From: an uncultured Porphyromonadaceae bacterium
GTDB taxonomy: Bacteria; Bacteroidota; Bacteroidia; Bacteroidales; Muribaculaceae
NCBI GenBank assembly: GCA_947175295.1
Contig: CAMWMK010000001.1
Coordinates: 1 to 64,000 of the forward strand
Length of the DNA: 64,000 nt
Direction: 5' to 3'
Shown here one piece after another: positions 9,821 to 18,951 of this stretch. A program made the translations under genes and the position numbers. Position 1 is the stretch's first letter; each line of letters begins with the position of its first letter. A model generated the notes under the pieces. The model did no database searches and was not told the DNA's origin. It saw nothing but the letters and a program-made list of their open reading frames with translations.

Positions 9821-12406
9821 TTATCTCACTCTCCTGTGGTTTGATTCCTTTCCGAAGAGATAGGCCGGCTCATAGCCACCGAGGTCTATTACGATCTTTT
9901 CGAATACGATTCCCGGGTCGAGGGGTCTTACTTCAAGAATCGTCTCTCCGGTCTTGGCTGCTTTGACCGGTATGCTCTTCTCCACGACGCGACGTGCTAC
10001 GGTAGGATAGAATACGTTGTAGATGTTCTGCGGATCCTCGTTTAGGTCGGAGTTGAAATTGATTTCCACTGGTTCTCCGCCTTCGAATCCTACGGTATAC
10101 CTATGTCCCTCCTTTCGCTGGAATGCCAGAGTCGACTTGGTGACCACATGCACCCTCACGCTGTCGGTACCATCCGGAATCGAGACTGCATATCTCAATA
10201 CGGCTCCTTCCGGACTCTCCGTATACGGACGCACCGCAACTCCGCTGAGTGTACGGCCCATGTCGGGAAGCACCTCCCATTTTGCGGAGGAAGACGGATC
10301 CACGGCCTGGTTGAAATGCTCAGCCTCAATCACTATGGCTCCTTCAGAGGGCATGAAGACATAGCCTCCGGCCGTTGGAGTCTGCGTGTCGAGTGTAAAG
10401 GTCTCGGGAAGTATCTCGGCTGGGAAGGCGTCGTTCCAGCTCGTATAGCCGATATGTTTCTGAGTCATCATTCCGTCCCATTTCCCTCCGGCTATCTCCT
10501 TGTTGTAGCTCTTCATGAGGTCTGCGTCGCGGTCGAAGCATCGCTTCACTTCCGCCGCCCAATAGTTGGCTTCCGGCAGTCCATTCTCATAAGCCGCGTG
10601 GTTCATGGCCTGCGCGTAATACATCTGATAGAGGTTGCCCATCAGCTGCAGCGGAAAAAGTATCAGCTCATTGTAGGCATCTTTCCGCTCCGGATCGAGC
10701 GTCAGATACTGGCGTAGCGCTTCTGCTTCAAGACGCATGTAATCGTCGGCCACCTGCTTCCACTCCCCGGAATGCAGGCTGTAGGTGTTGCGGTCGAGCA
10801 TCTCCGGAGTGACGCGCCCGTTGTATTTGCAGAGGAGATTGAATATCCTTGTGGCCTCCTTCGCCTGGTCTGGTCCTAACTGCTGCTCGAAGAAGCGGAG
10901 GGTATGGCCTAAGAGATTGTCGGCGGTAAACTGCTTTGGATTCCATGCCATATCGAGGAAGAGAGTGATGGGATATTCCATAGGCTTCAGGTCGCCTACG
11001 TTTAGGATCCATAGCTTATCCACTCCATAGTCGTAGGTCAGCTCGAGCTGCTCCCACATGTTCTGTATCGGAGTGCAGTTTAAGAGTTTGCTGTTGCGTG
11101 GAGCCCCTACATAGTCCACATGGTAGTACATTCCCCATCCTCCGGGATGCTTGCGCTCCTCTGCGTCTGGCAGACGGCGCACATTGCCCCAGTTGTCGTC
11201 GCAAAGGAGATATATCACGTCGTCGGGAGCGCGCAGCCCTGCGTCGTAATAGTCGAGCACTTCCTTATATAGGGCCCACACCTGTGGAGTCTCCTTGGCT
11301 TTCTTTCCTGTTTCCTTGGCGATTATCTTCCGTTGATTATCAATCACCTTCTTAAGTAGAGCTACATCGGCCTCCTCGCTCATCGCCTCGTCTCCGTCGC
11401 CGCGCATGCCTATGGTCACAACGTCTTCCGTATCCTTCATCCTCTTTATCCCTTCAATGAAGAATCCATCGATGGTCTTCTGGTTTGTCGAGTAGTTCCA
11501 TGCCCCGTAGTCGTTGCGGTGTCTTGCCCATTCCTGATGGTTGCGGGCCATGGGCTCATGGTGGGAAGTACCCATGACGATGCCCATCTCGTCGGCGGTC
11601 TTCATGTTTTCAGGGTCATCGGCGTAGAAGGCCCAGCTCCACATCGCGGGCCACATGAAATTGCCACGCAGACGGAGGATGAGTTCAAACACTCTGGCAT
11701 AGAAACGGTGGTCGCCATAGTTGGTGCCGTAAGTGTTCTTTACCCAGCCAGTGAGGCATGGAGCCTCATCGTTGAGGAATATGCCACGGTATTTCACCGC
11801 GGGTTCTCCGGCCGTGTATGTTCCGGGAGCGATATAGAGGCTCTCATGTCTGTCAGGGGAGACATCGGCCCAGTCATACCATGGCGAGACGCCTATCTGT
11901 TCGGAAAGCTCATAGATGCCGTAGATCGTGCCTCTTCGGTCGCTTCCTGCTATCACGAGTGCTTCCTTCACTCCGGGATATGGATTCTCCACGGTAGTCA
12001 TCACGTATTTCTCGAATTTCCCTTTCAGGTCGGCTTCATTGAGCTTCTTCTTTCTGTATAGGTCTTTGATAAGCGGACTTTCCGATGATGCCGCCACTAT
12101 GATGCGCTCGGGAAGGGAGGCTCCATCTGCCTTGGATGCTTTGACGATCATTGCGTCCGTCCCGCACACTTTACCGAAGTCTTTGGAAAGGTTTTCCGCA
12201 GCTGTGGCAACTCCCTTCAGGTCGTCGGGATCGATCAGGATCGGAGTAGGGGAGGGTTTGGTGTCCATGGAAGTGATCAGTGGAAAATATCCGTCAAGGT
12301 GTGTGGTTGAAGTGATGCCCTGATGGTCGATCGCTGAGGCGCTCTGCTCTGTCAGCAGGCTGGCTGTCAGTACTGCGAATGTCTTGATGAGTGTCTTTAT
12401 GGTCAT
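9821..12406 (-). CDS. GH115 xylan alpha-1,2-glucuronidase
   Basis: Signal peptide; VIAGSDRRGTIYGIYELSEQIGVSPWYDWADVSP, EPAVKYRGIFLNDEAPCLTGWV, NFMWPAMWSWAFYADDPEN, GTSHHEPMARNHQEW: GH115 hallmarks. Confidence 0.92.
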   Translation of the reverse strand: MTIKTLIKTFAVLTASLLTEQSASAIDHQGITSTTHLDGYFPLITSMDTKPSPTPILIDPDDLKGVATAAENLSKDFGKVCGTDAMIVKASKADGASLPERIIVAASSESPLIKDLYRKKKLNEADLKGKFEKYVMTTVENPYPGVKEALVIAGSDRRGTIYGIYELSEQIGVSPWYDWADVSPDRHESLYIAPGTYTAGEPAVKYRGIFLNDEAPCLTGWVKNTYGTNYGDHRFYARVFELILRLRGNFMWPAMWSWAFYADDPENMKTADEMGIVMGTSHHEPMARNHQEWARHRNDYGAWNYSTNQKTIDGFFIEGIKRMKDTEDVVTIGMRGDGDEAMSEEADVALLKKVIDNQRKIIAKETGKKAKETPQVWALYKEVLDYYDAGLRAPDDVIYLLCDDNWGNVRRLPDAEERKHPGGWGMYYHVDYVGAPRNSKLLNCTPIQNMWEQLELTYDYGVDKLWILNVGDLKPMEYPITLFLDMAWNPKQFTADNLLGHTLRFFEQQLGPDQAKEATRIFNLLCKYNGRVTPEMLDRNTYSLHSGEWKQVADDYMRLEAEALRQYLTLDPERKDAYNELILFPLQLMGNLYQMYYAQAMNHAAYENGLPEANYWAAEVKRCFDRDADLMKSYNKEIAGGKWDGMMTQKHIGYTSWNDAFPAEILPETFTLDTQTPTAGGYVFMPSEGAIVIEAEHFNQAVDPSSSAKWEVLPDMGRTLSGVAVRPYTESPEGAVLRYAVSIPDGTDSVRVHVVTKSTLAFQRKEGHRYTVGFEGGEPVEINFNSDLNEDPQNIYNVFYPTVARRVVEKSIPVKAAKTGETILEVRPLDPGIVFEKIVIDLGGYEPAYLFGKESNHRRVR

Positions 12407-12431
12407 GATGCGATTTGATTTTTTACGTATG

Positions 12432-12439
12432 CAAAGTTA
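12432..12439 (-). promoter_or_regulatory. Bacteroidales -7 box (TAACTTTG) for GH115
   Basis: Exact TAnnTTTG match on the minus strand, 26 bp from the start codon. Confidence 0.5.
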
Positions 12440-12587
12440 GTGAAAAATCCTGTATTGCCGTCTTGTAAAGCTTCTCTATGGTGTCTGTATTCGTAACTTC
12501 CACATTAGTTTTCGTAACCAAACAGTGCCTTTATGTAAATAGTGGACATTTGTTGAAAAAAAATGCTTGTATATCGTATTTTTTTTG

Positions 12588-12595
12588 TAAATTTG
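12588..12595 (+). promoter_or_regulatory. Bacteroidales -7 box (TAAATTTG) for HTCS-2
   Basis: TAnnTTTG match with a TTG about 20 nt upstream; start codon at 12659. Confidence 0.45.
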
Positions 12596-12658
12596 CAAAA
12601 TCGTAACCTACATCATTGATTAAAATCATAGTAACCTTAGCATTATACCGTTCTGTAC

Positions 12659-15600
12659 ATGCGACGCATAATATTGCTGATCATCATATTGTTGACGATG
12701 ATTCCGGTGTCCGTCAGATGCCGGGCCGTCCAGCGTACCGGGCGCCTCTTCAGCGACCCGGTGGTAGTAGCCGGAAACTACACCGGTTTTTGTCAGGACA
12801 AGGAAGGCTTTATCTGGATAGGCTCCAACAGAGGTCTTCTTCGTTTCGACGGAAATACGTATGATCTCTATCGGCATGACGATTCCAGCCCCGGATCCCT
12901 CAGCGACAGCCGCATCCTCGGAGTGATATGCGACAGTAAAGGGCGTGTATGGGTGGCCACTGCCAATGGTCTCAACCTCTATCGATCATCGTCAGACGAT
13001 TTCCTGACCATCGCGCTCCCTTCAGAGGATTTCTACGGCTATATTATCGGTCTCGCAGAGCAGTCAGACGGGACTGTCACTTTTGTAGTGTCGGGCGTCG
13101 GCATATATGTGGTGAGCGATGATGCAGGCGATCCTGTTGCAGTGAAATACTACAGCGGCGACATGGAAAAGGATGTCAACACCATAACATGCGGTCCCAA
13201 TGGCCGTATCTATATGGGGACTAACGACGGACGCCTTAATATCATGGCTTCCAACGGAACGATCAATTCCGTCAATGTCTCTGACGGCGACTATATCCAG
13301 GCATTGGCGATGGAGGCAGACGGCAACGTCCTTGTCTCAACGCTGTCTGACCTGTATCGGCTCGATTCCTCCGGCGGAAAGTTGTCACGCCTGAATGTCG
13401 ATGGTTCTATATCCATTGAGAGTCTTTCCAATACGGCAGGCAACGCAGTCTATATCGCTACCTCCGGTCAAGGCCTTTGGCGCATCGCTGCCGGGGATGA
13501 CACCGCATTGAAATGCACGGATATCTACAGCCCCTTCATGAATATAGATACAGCCAGGATCGGTTCGGTATATAACGCTCCAGACGGAACCCTCTGGCTT
13601 GGCTGTGACTATAGGGGCATAGTGATGGTTCCGCAAAAATCGATTCCTTTTATCTATAGGAAGCTTGACGCTTACTATCCCGACTTCGACGGAGGCTTCA
13701 GCGCGCTCGGAATGTGGAACGGCAATGTCATAGCCTGCCTCGACAAAGGGCGCATCCTGATGCTCGACCAGTCGGGGAAGGTGGTCATGTCTGCTGTCGT
13801 TCCCGGTGCCGACAGGATCACCCACATAGAGGTGATGGATGGCGATAAAGCCATCATAAGTGTGGTCGACAACGGCTTATGGCTGCTCGACCTACGCAGC
13901 GGAAAGGTAAGTAAATACCTCGATATTCCCGGGAAATACACTTGTTTATTCACTTCCCGGGGACTTTCAGGTGAATTGTTCGTAGGTGTCCATGGTATCG
14001 GTCTGATGCGATATAGAGAGGCCACTGGAGAGAAGGAATGGATTCCGTATAAGTCGGCTGGCAATACGTTTACCAATCCATATGTCACGTGCCTCACACG
14101 AAGCGGCGACAGATTATGGATCGGCCTCTTCAGCGGCATAGCATGCTACGACCTGAAAAAAAACAGGATGATAGAGATTGAGCAGGATCCGTTTCTGAAA
14201 GGAGCCACTTTTGCGATAGTGCCGTGCCTTACGGATTCAAGCGTGTGGGTCGGTACGAGCCACGGCCTCATACATTTCGATCCTGCGAAGGGGGTAATAG
14301 AGAAATTCACTACAAAAAACGGCTTGAGCGACAATGATATCCGTGGCATAGTCCGCGACCGTAAAGGAGGGAAGTGGATCGCCACCATGCATGGACTCTC
14401 TTATGTGCCCGCCGACAACGACACCATACTATCGTATTATGGTGGCAACGGCCTGGTGGAGACTTCGTTCAACCATATAGGATTCTCCCGCGAAGACAAC
14501 AGGATTTATATGGGAAGCGATCTGGGCATCACGTCTTTCGTGCCCGACTCGCTTCCGGCTCCCGGATTCGGCAGCGGAGTGAAGGTATCGGCTGTCTTCA
14601 TCAATGGAAAGCGCATAGCCCCTTATGCCAATAAGAAAGGATGTGAGGCTGTCCCCGGCAATGGCGGATGTCCTATGTCGTTGAAGCTGCCCTATCGCGA
14701 CAATGCCTTGACCTTCAGGCTTTCCATGATGGACTACCGCGATGCCTCCAACGTAAGGTATATGTGGCGTCTCAGCAAGAAGGAGCAATGGATCACAGGC
14801 CCTCCGGGTGAAAACACAATCAATCTTCCCCATCTTGATCCCGGCACATACGATCTGGAGATATGCGCGCTTGAAAATAATGTGACGTCTCCGGTGAAGA
14901 GGATACGAATAGAGATTTCGTCGCCCTGGTATCTTACTGTCTGGGCAAAACTTGTCTATCTGGCCATATTCCTGTCTATGGCGGCGCTTGCCTTCATGGT
15001 ATTCAAGAAGAAAAAGGAAGAGGAGGCTAATGAAGACAAGATAAAGTTCTTTATGGATGTCTCTCACGACATCCGCTCCCCGATGACCCTTATCATGAGT
15101 CCGCTTGAGACTATGCTCAAGGAGAACCACGATCCCGCACTTACGGCTAAGCTCAACGTCATGCACCGCAATGCGCAGCGCGTGATGAACCTTGTCAATC
15201 AGCTTCTTGATATCAGGAAGCTTGATAAGGGAAAGATGCGGCTGGCTTGCAGGATGACCGATGTGAAGGCATTCGTAGGGGAACTCGTTGAGCTATTCCG
15301 GCCTCAGGCAGCTGATAAGGGGCAGACTCTGTCGATGACCGGGCTATGCGACCCCGGAGAGGTATGGCTCGACCGCGACAATTTCGACAAGATAATGGTC
15401 AATCTCATATCCAACGCCATAAAGTATACTCCAGACGGAGGAAAGATAGATGTCGCCGTCGATACCGTGACCGACGGCACGCTTGGCCGGTGTCTGAAGG
15501 TGAGTGTGACGGATACAGGAATCGGACTCGACGACAAGGCGTTGTCTAAAATGTTCGAGCCGTTCTATCGCGTGCGGGAAAGCCATGCCGCTGCTACGAT

Positions 15601-16642
15601 GGGATTCGGCATAGGTCTCGATCTCTGCAGGCGCATTGTCGAGCTTCATCATGGGACTATCTCCGCAGCAAACCGCAGCGACGGAGTGAAAGGCAGTGTC
15701 TTCACCGTATTGATTCCTCTTGACGAAGGCGCCTATGCCGAAGGAGAGCTCATCGAGGGCACGGCAGCCGGTTCGGATGCCGGCAAGCACCTGATGGTGG
15801 CCGGTGCGTCCCCTGCAGGGGACCTGCCGTCGAGGTCTGCGCCCTCGACGGCAGGTAATAAAATCCTCGTTATCGACGACGATTCCGAGCTTCGCGGATA
15901 TATAGCTTCTCTTTTAGGCCGCTATTATAAGGTGAAGGAGGCATCCGACGGAGTCGAGGCCCTGAAGATAGTAGCCGACTGGAAGCCTGATATTGTGGTC
16001 AGCGATGTCGTGATGCCCGAGATGGATGGTCTCACACTGCTGAAGCGCCTTAAGGCGAATACGGAGACCAGCCACATTCCGGTAGTGCTTCTAAGCTCTA
16101 AGACGGCTGTAGCCGACCGTATGGCTGGCTGGGACAAGGGAGCCGACGGCTACCTCGGCAAACCCTTCAATACAGAGGAACTTGAGGCTCTCGTAGACAC
16201 ATTGATAGAAAACCGGCTGAGGATGAAGGGCAAGTACTCCGGAGCGCAGGACACGGAAGGAAAGATCGATGCTCCTGAGATGAAGGGTAACGATGAAGTG
16301 CTTCTTGACCGCATCATGAAGGAAATCAACGCCCATATCGATGATCCGGACCTTAATGTGGAGCGTCTGTCGTCGGAAGTAGGTGTGAGCCGGGCTCATC
16401 TGCATCGTAAGATGAAGGATCTCATAGGCATGACCCCGAGCGACTATATACGCAATATCCGGCTGAAGCGCGCTTGTGAGCTCCTGAAGCGGCCTGACAT
16501 CGAGGTGACGCAGGTGGCCTACAGGATCGGGTTTACTTCGCAGCCTCATTTCTCATCGCATTTCAAGCGCTATACCGGTTTTACTCCCTCCGAATACAGG
16601 GAGAAATGCCTTGCCGGCGCCACGCCCGACGTGAAGTTCTGA
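12659..16642 (+). CDS. Hybrid two-component system regulator (HTCS-2)
   Basis: Propeller repeats, H-box SHDIRSPMTL, ATPase (NLISNAIKYTP...GFGIGLDLCRRIVELHHG), receiver (VIDDDSELRGYI...VSDVVMPEMDG...GKPF), AraC HTH (ELLKRPDIEVTQVAYRIGFTSQPHFSSHFKRYTGFTPSEYR). Confidence 0.93.
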   Translation: MRRIILLIIILLTMIPVSVRCRAVQRTGRLFSDPVVVAGNYTGFCQDKEGFIWIGSNRGLLRFDGNTYDLYRHDDSSPGSLSDSRILGVICDSKGRVWVATANGLNLYRSSSDDFLTIALPSEDFYGYIIGLAEQSDGTVTFVVSGVGIYVVSDDAGDPVAVKYYSGDMEKDVNTITCGPNGRIYMGTNDGRLNIMASNGTINSVNVSDGDYIQALAMEADGNVLVSTLSDLYRLDSSGGKLSRLNVDGSISIESLSNTAGNAVYIATSGQGLWRIAAGDDTALKCTDIYSPFMNIDTARIGSVYNAPDGTLWLGCDYRGIVMVPQKSIPFIYRKLDAYYPDFDGGFSALGMWNGNVIACLDKGRILMLDQSGKVVMSAVVPGADRITHIEVMDGDKAIISVVDNGLWLLDLRSGKVSKYLDIPGKYTCLFTSRGLSGELFVGVHGIGLMRYREATGEKEWIPYKSAGNTFTNPYVTCLTRSGDRLWIGLFSGIACYDLKKNRMIEIEQDPFLKGATFAIVPCLTDSSVWVGTSHGLIHFDPAKGVIEKFTTKNGLSDNDIRGIVRDRKGGKWIATMHGLSYVPADNDTILSYYGGNGLVETSFNHIGFSREDNRIYMGSDLGITSFVPDSLPAPGFGSGVKVSAVFINGKRIAPYANKKGCEAVPGNGGCPMSLKLPYRDNALTFRLSMMDYRDASNVRYMWRLSKKEQWITGPPGENTINLPHLDPGTYDLEICALENNVTSPVKRIRIEISSPWYLTVWAKLVYLAIFLSMAALAFMVFKKKKEEEANEDKIKFFMDVSHDIRSPMTLIMSPLETMLKENHDPALTAKLNVMHRNAQRVMNLVNQLLDIRKLDKGKMRLACRMTDVKAFVGELVELFRPQAADKGQTLSMTGLCDPGEVWLDRDNFDKIMVNLISNAIKYTPDGGKIDVAVDTVTDGTLGRCLKVSVTDTGIGLDDKALSKMFEPFYRVRESHAAATMGFGIGLDLCRRIVELHHGTISAANRSDGVKGSVFTVLIPLDEGAYAEGELIEGTAAGSDAGKHLMVAGASPAGDLPSRSAPSTAGNKILVIDDDSELRGYIASLLGRYYKVKEASDGVEALKIVADWKPDIVVSDVVMPEMDGLTLLKRLKANTETSHIPVVLLSSKTAVADRMAGWDKGADGYLGKPFNTEELEALVDTLIENRLRMKGKYSGAQDTEGKIDAPEMKGNDEVLLDRIMKEINAHIDDPDLNVERLSSEVGVSRAHLHRKMKDLIGMTPSDYIRNIRLKRACELLKRPDIEVTQVAYRIGFTSQPHFSSHFKRYTGFTPSEYREKCLAGATPDVKF
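15808..15856. repeat. Two adjacent REP-like palindromes inside the HTCS-2 kinase-receiver linker
   Basis: GTCCCCTGCAGGGGAC (15808-15823, perfect palindrome) and ACCTGCCGTCGAGG-TCTGCGC-CCTCGACGGCAGGT (15822-15856, perfect 14-bp stem). Confidence 0.8.
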
Positions 16643-16746
16643 CCTTTTTTACTGATTCGTATCTATTGTATTCAGATTTGAATGTGCATGAATCGTGAAG
16701 CAATATATCGTTTACATTCAGAAACGTCTGTTTGCGGGATTCTTTG

Positions 16747-16906
16747 TAATTTTGCAACCGTAAGATGGATGTCGTTTTTAAGCCCCGGCCTTAAGGCGGC
16801 GTCTAATGAAATTGATTGGAATTAGTAAAGATTGATTATAGGTTTAGTTATTAGGTAATGGCTGCGGCCCGAGATGCGCGATGCATGTCGGCCGCAGCTT
16901 TCTTTA
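16747..16906 (+). ncRNA. Candidate small RNA or leader: -7 box (TAATTTTG 16747-16754) followed by a strong hairpin ending in TTTCTTT
   Basis: TAnnTTTG promoter-like box; hairpin GCTGCGGCC(16861-16869)...GGCCGCAGC(16890-16898) then TTTCTTT; no ORF between. Confidence 0.4.
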
Positions 16907-17147
16907 CGTAGGCATCCATGCGGTCGTCGGTGTCGTGCGCGCTCGTCGTAGACTCCGGGAGATACGTTCTGGATTTTTACTTGCCGATTATGGCCTGTAA
17001 AAATGTCGCATTGGTAATCTATTGAAAATAAATGTATTGAAAAATCATGTTACGGATTCTTACGAAAATGAGACGCAATTCCGATACGATGTGACGAATA
17101 GTGACGATATAGAAATGTCTGCGCGCGTATATATCGGAGAAGTTGAC

Positions 17148-17155
17148 TAATTTTG
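17148..17155 (+). promoter_or_regulatory. Bacteroidales -7 box (TAATTTTG) for GH43/xus operon 1
   Basis: Exact TAnnTTTG match 40 bp upstream of the ATG at 17195. Confidence 0.55.
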
Positions 17156-17194
17156 CATCCGTTAACCTGACAATTCAACAACACAACAACTCAT

Positions 17195-18916
17195 ATGGCA
17201 AAACTCACTGACATCGCAATCGCTCTAAGCGCACTGACCTTTATGACGGCCTGTTCCGCCAATAAGTCAGGAATTGCCCCTCAGAGCTCGGTGGCGATAT
17301 TCGACTCATTCAGCTATGAAGGCGACGACGATTTCTACAAGACAAATCCCCTTCCTGACGAAAGCTCCTATTTCAATCCGGTGCTCGCAGGATGGTATTC
17401 CGACCCTTCGCTCTGCACCAACGGCAACGGCGACTATTTCCTCGTGACATCTACCTTCACCTTCTTCCCGGGTGTCCCCATTTTCCATAGCCGAGATCTC
17501 GTCAATTGGGAGCAGGTGGGCCATGTGCTGACCCGGGAGTCTCAGCTTGTCAATCTGGAGAAGCAGCACGTAAGCGGCGGTATATTCGCGCCCGACATCG
17601 CCTACAATCCCGCGAATCAGACATACTATATGGTGACCACCAATGTCGGAGCCGGCAACTTCTTCGTAAAGACTCAGGATCCTTTCGGAGAATGGAGCGA
17701 CCCCATCATGCTTCCTGAAGTGGCAGGTATTGATCCGGCTTTCTTCTTCGATGAGGATGGAAAAGGATATATCGTCAACAATGACGACGCGCCGGAGGGT
17801 AAACCTGAATATGACGGCCACCGTACTGTTCGTGTGGTGGAGTTCGACCCTGCTACCGACAAGTGTGTAGGCGAACGCCGCATCGTAGTCAATAAAGGGT
17901 GCCGTCCGGAGGAAAAGCCCATTTGGTGTGAAGGTCCCCATATCTATAAGGAAGGGGGCAGCTACTATCTGATGACGGCTGAAGGCGGCACCAGTTCCTG
18001 GCATAGCGAGGTCATCTACAAAGGTCCGACTCCGTTTGGCCCGTTCTCTCCATGGGAAGGAAATCCCATATTGACTCAGCGCACGCTCGACCCGTCACGC
18101 GACAATCCTGTGACCTGCGCCGGCCATGCCGATATGGTGAAGACTCCGGAAGGAGACTGGTGGGGTGTCTTCCTTGCATGCCGCCCGGTAGAGGGAGGTA
18201 AGGAGAACCTCGGCCGCGAGACATTCCTCATGCCGGTCAACTGGACTGCCGACGGATGGCCTCGTTTCGTAGAGAACGGAGAGACTGTTCCCCTTCTCGG
18301 AAGCAAGCCGGGAGTGAAGAGGGCTGAAAGGCTCACTTTCGGCAACTACAGCCGCAAAGACGAATTCAACGACTCCACTCTCGACCATGAATGGATGACA
18401 CTCCGCGGCCCGGCCGCCGACTACTATTCCCTCACTCAGAATCCGGGCCACCTCACTGTGAAATGTGCCGATGTCAAGTCGAGCGAGAAAGCTGTGCTTC
18501 CTTATGTATGCCGCCGCCTTTGCCATCACAGTTTCAACTGCTGCACGCATATGACGTTCATTCCCGAATCTGACAGCCAGCTCGCCGGAATGCTGGTGCT
18601 TAAAGACGAGACCCACCAGTATCTCCTCGCGCGTACGAAAAAGGGTGATTCCCATAAGCTCGAGGTGCGAAAGATTGCTGAAGACGGTATCCATACCTTG
18701 GCGGAGATACCAGTCGACGCTTCCCTATCCGATGTTGACTTCAAGATTTCCGGCGACGGGCGGAACTATGGATTCCACTATTCCACCGACGGAGGAAAGA
18801 ACTGGGAGATGCTCGCTGATGAAGTGGATGCCGGTTTCACTTCCACAGCCGAGGCCGGTGGCTTCACCGGCACCGTCGTAGGTCTCTACGCCTCCAATGC
18901 GGAGAATATAGATTGA
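17195..18916 (+). CDS. GH43 beta-xylosidase/alpha-L-arabinofuranosidase lipoprotein with C-terminal beta-sandwich domain
   Basis: Lipobox (LTFMTAC); FNPVLAGWYSDPSLCTNGNGDYFLVTSTFTFFPGVPIFHSRDLVNWEQVGHVL; GGIFAPDIAYN; IWCEGPHIYKEGGSYYLMTAEGGT. Confidence 0.9.
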   Translation: MAKLTDIAIALSALTFMTACSANKSGIAPQSSVAIFDSFSYEGDDDFYKTNPLPDESSYFNPVLAGWYSDPSLCTNGNGDYFLVTSTFTFFPGVPIFHSRDLVNWEQVGHVLTRESQLVNLEKQHVSGGIFAPDIAYNPANQTYYMVTTNVGAGNFFVKTQDPFGEWSDPIMLPEVAGIDPAFFFDEDGKGYIVNNDDAPEGKPEYDGHRTVRVVEFDPATDKCVGERRIVVNKGCRPEEKPIWCEGPHIYKEGGSYYLMTAEGGTSSWHSEVIYKGPTPFGPFSPWEGNPILTQRTLDPSRDNPVTCAGHADMVKTPEGDWWGVFLACRPVEGGKENLGRETFLMPVNWTADGWPRFVENGETVPLLGSKPGVKRAERLTFGNYSRKDEFNDSTLDHEWMTLRGPAADYYSLTQNPGHLTVKCADVKSSEKAVLPYVCRRLCHHSFNCCTHMTFIPESDSQLAGMLVLKDETHQYLLARTKKGDSHKLEVRKIAEDGIHTLAEIPVDASLSDVDFKISGDGRNYGFHYSTDGGKNWEMLADEVDAGFTSTAEAGGFTGTVVGLYASNAENID

Positions 18917-18951
18917 GAATTTTTTCCATTATACTTTAATATTTAATAGCG

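Noticed and set aside
11519-12061. 180-aa plus-strand ORF inside GH115
   Set aside because: Overlaps conserved GH115 motifs on the minus strand; no independent evidence.
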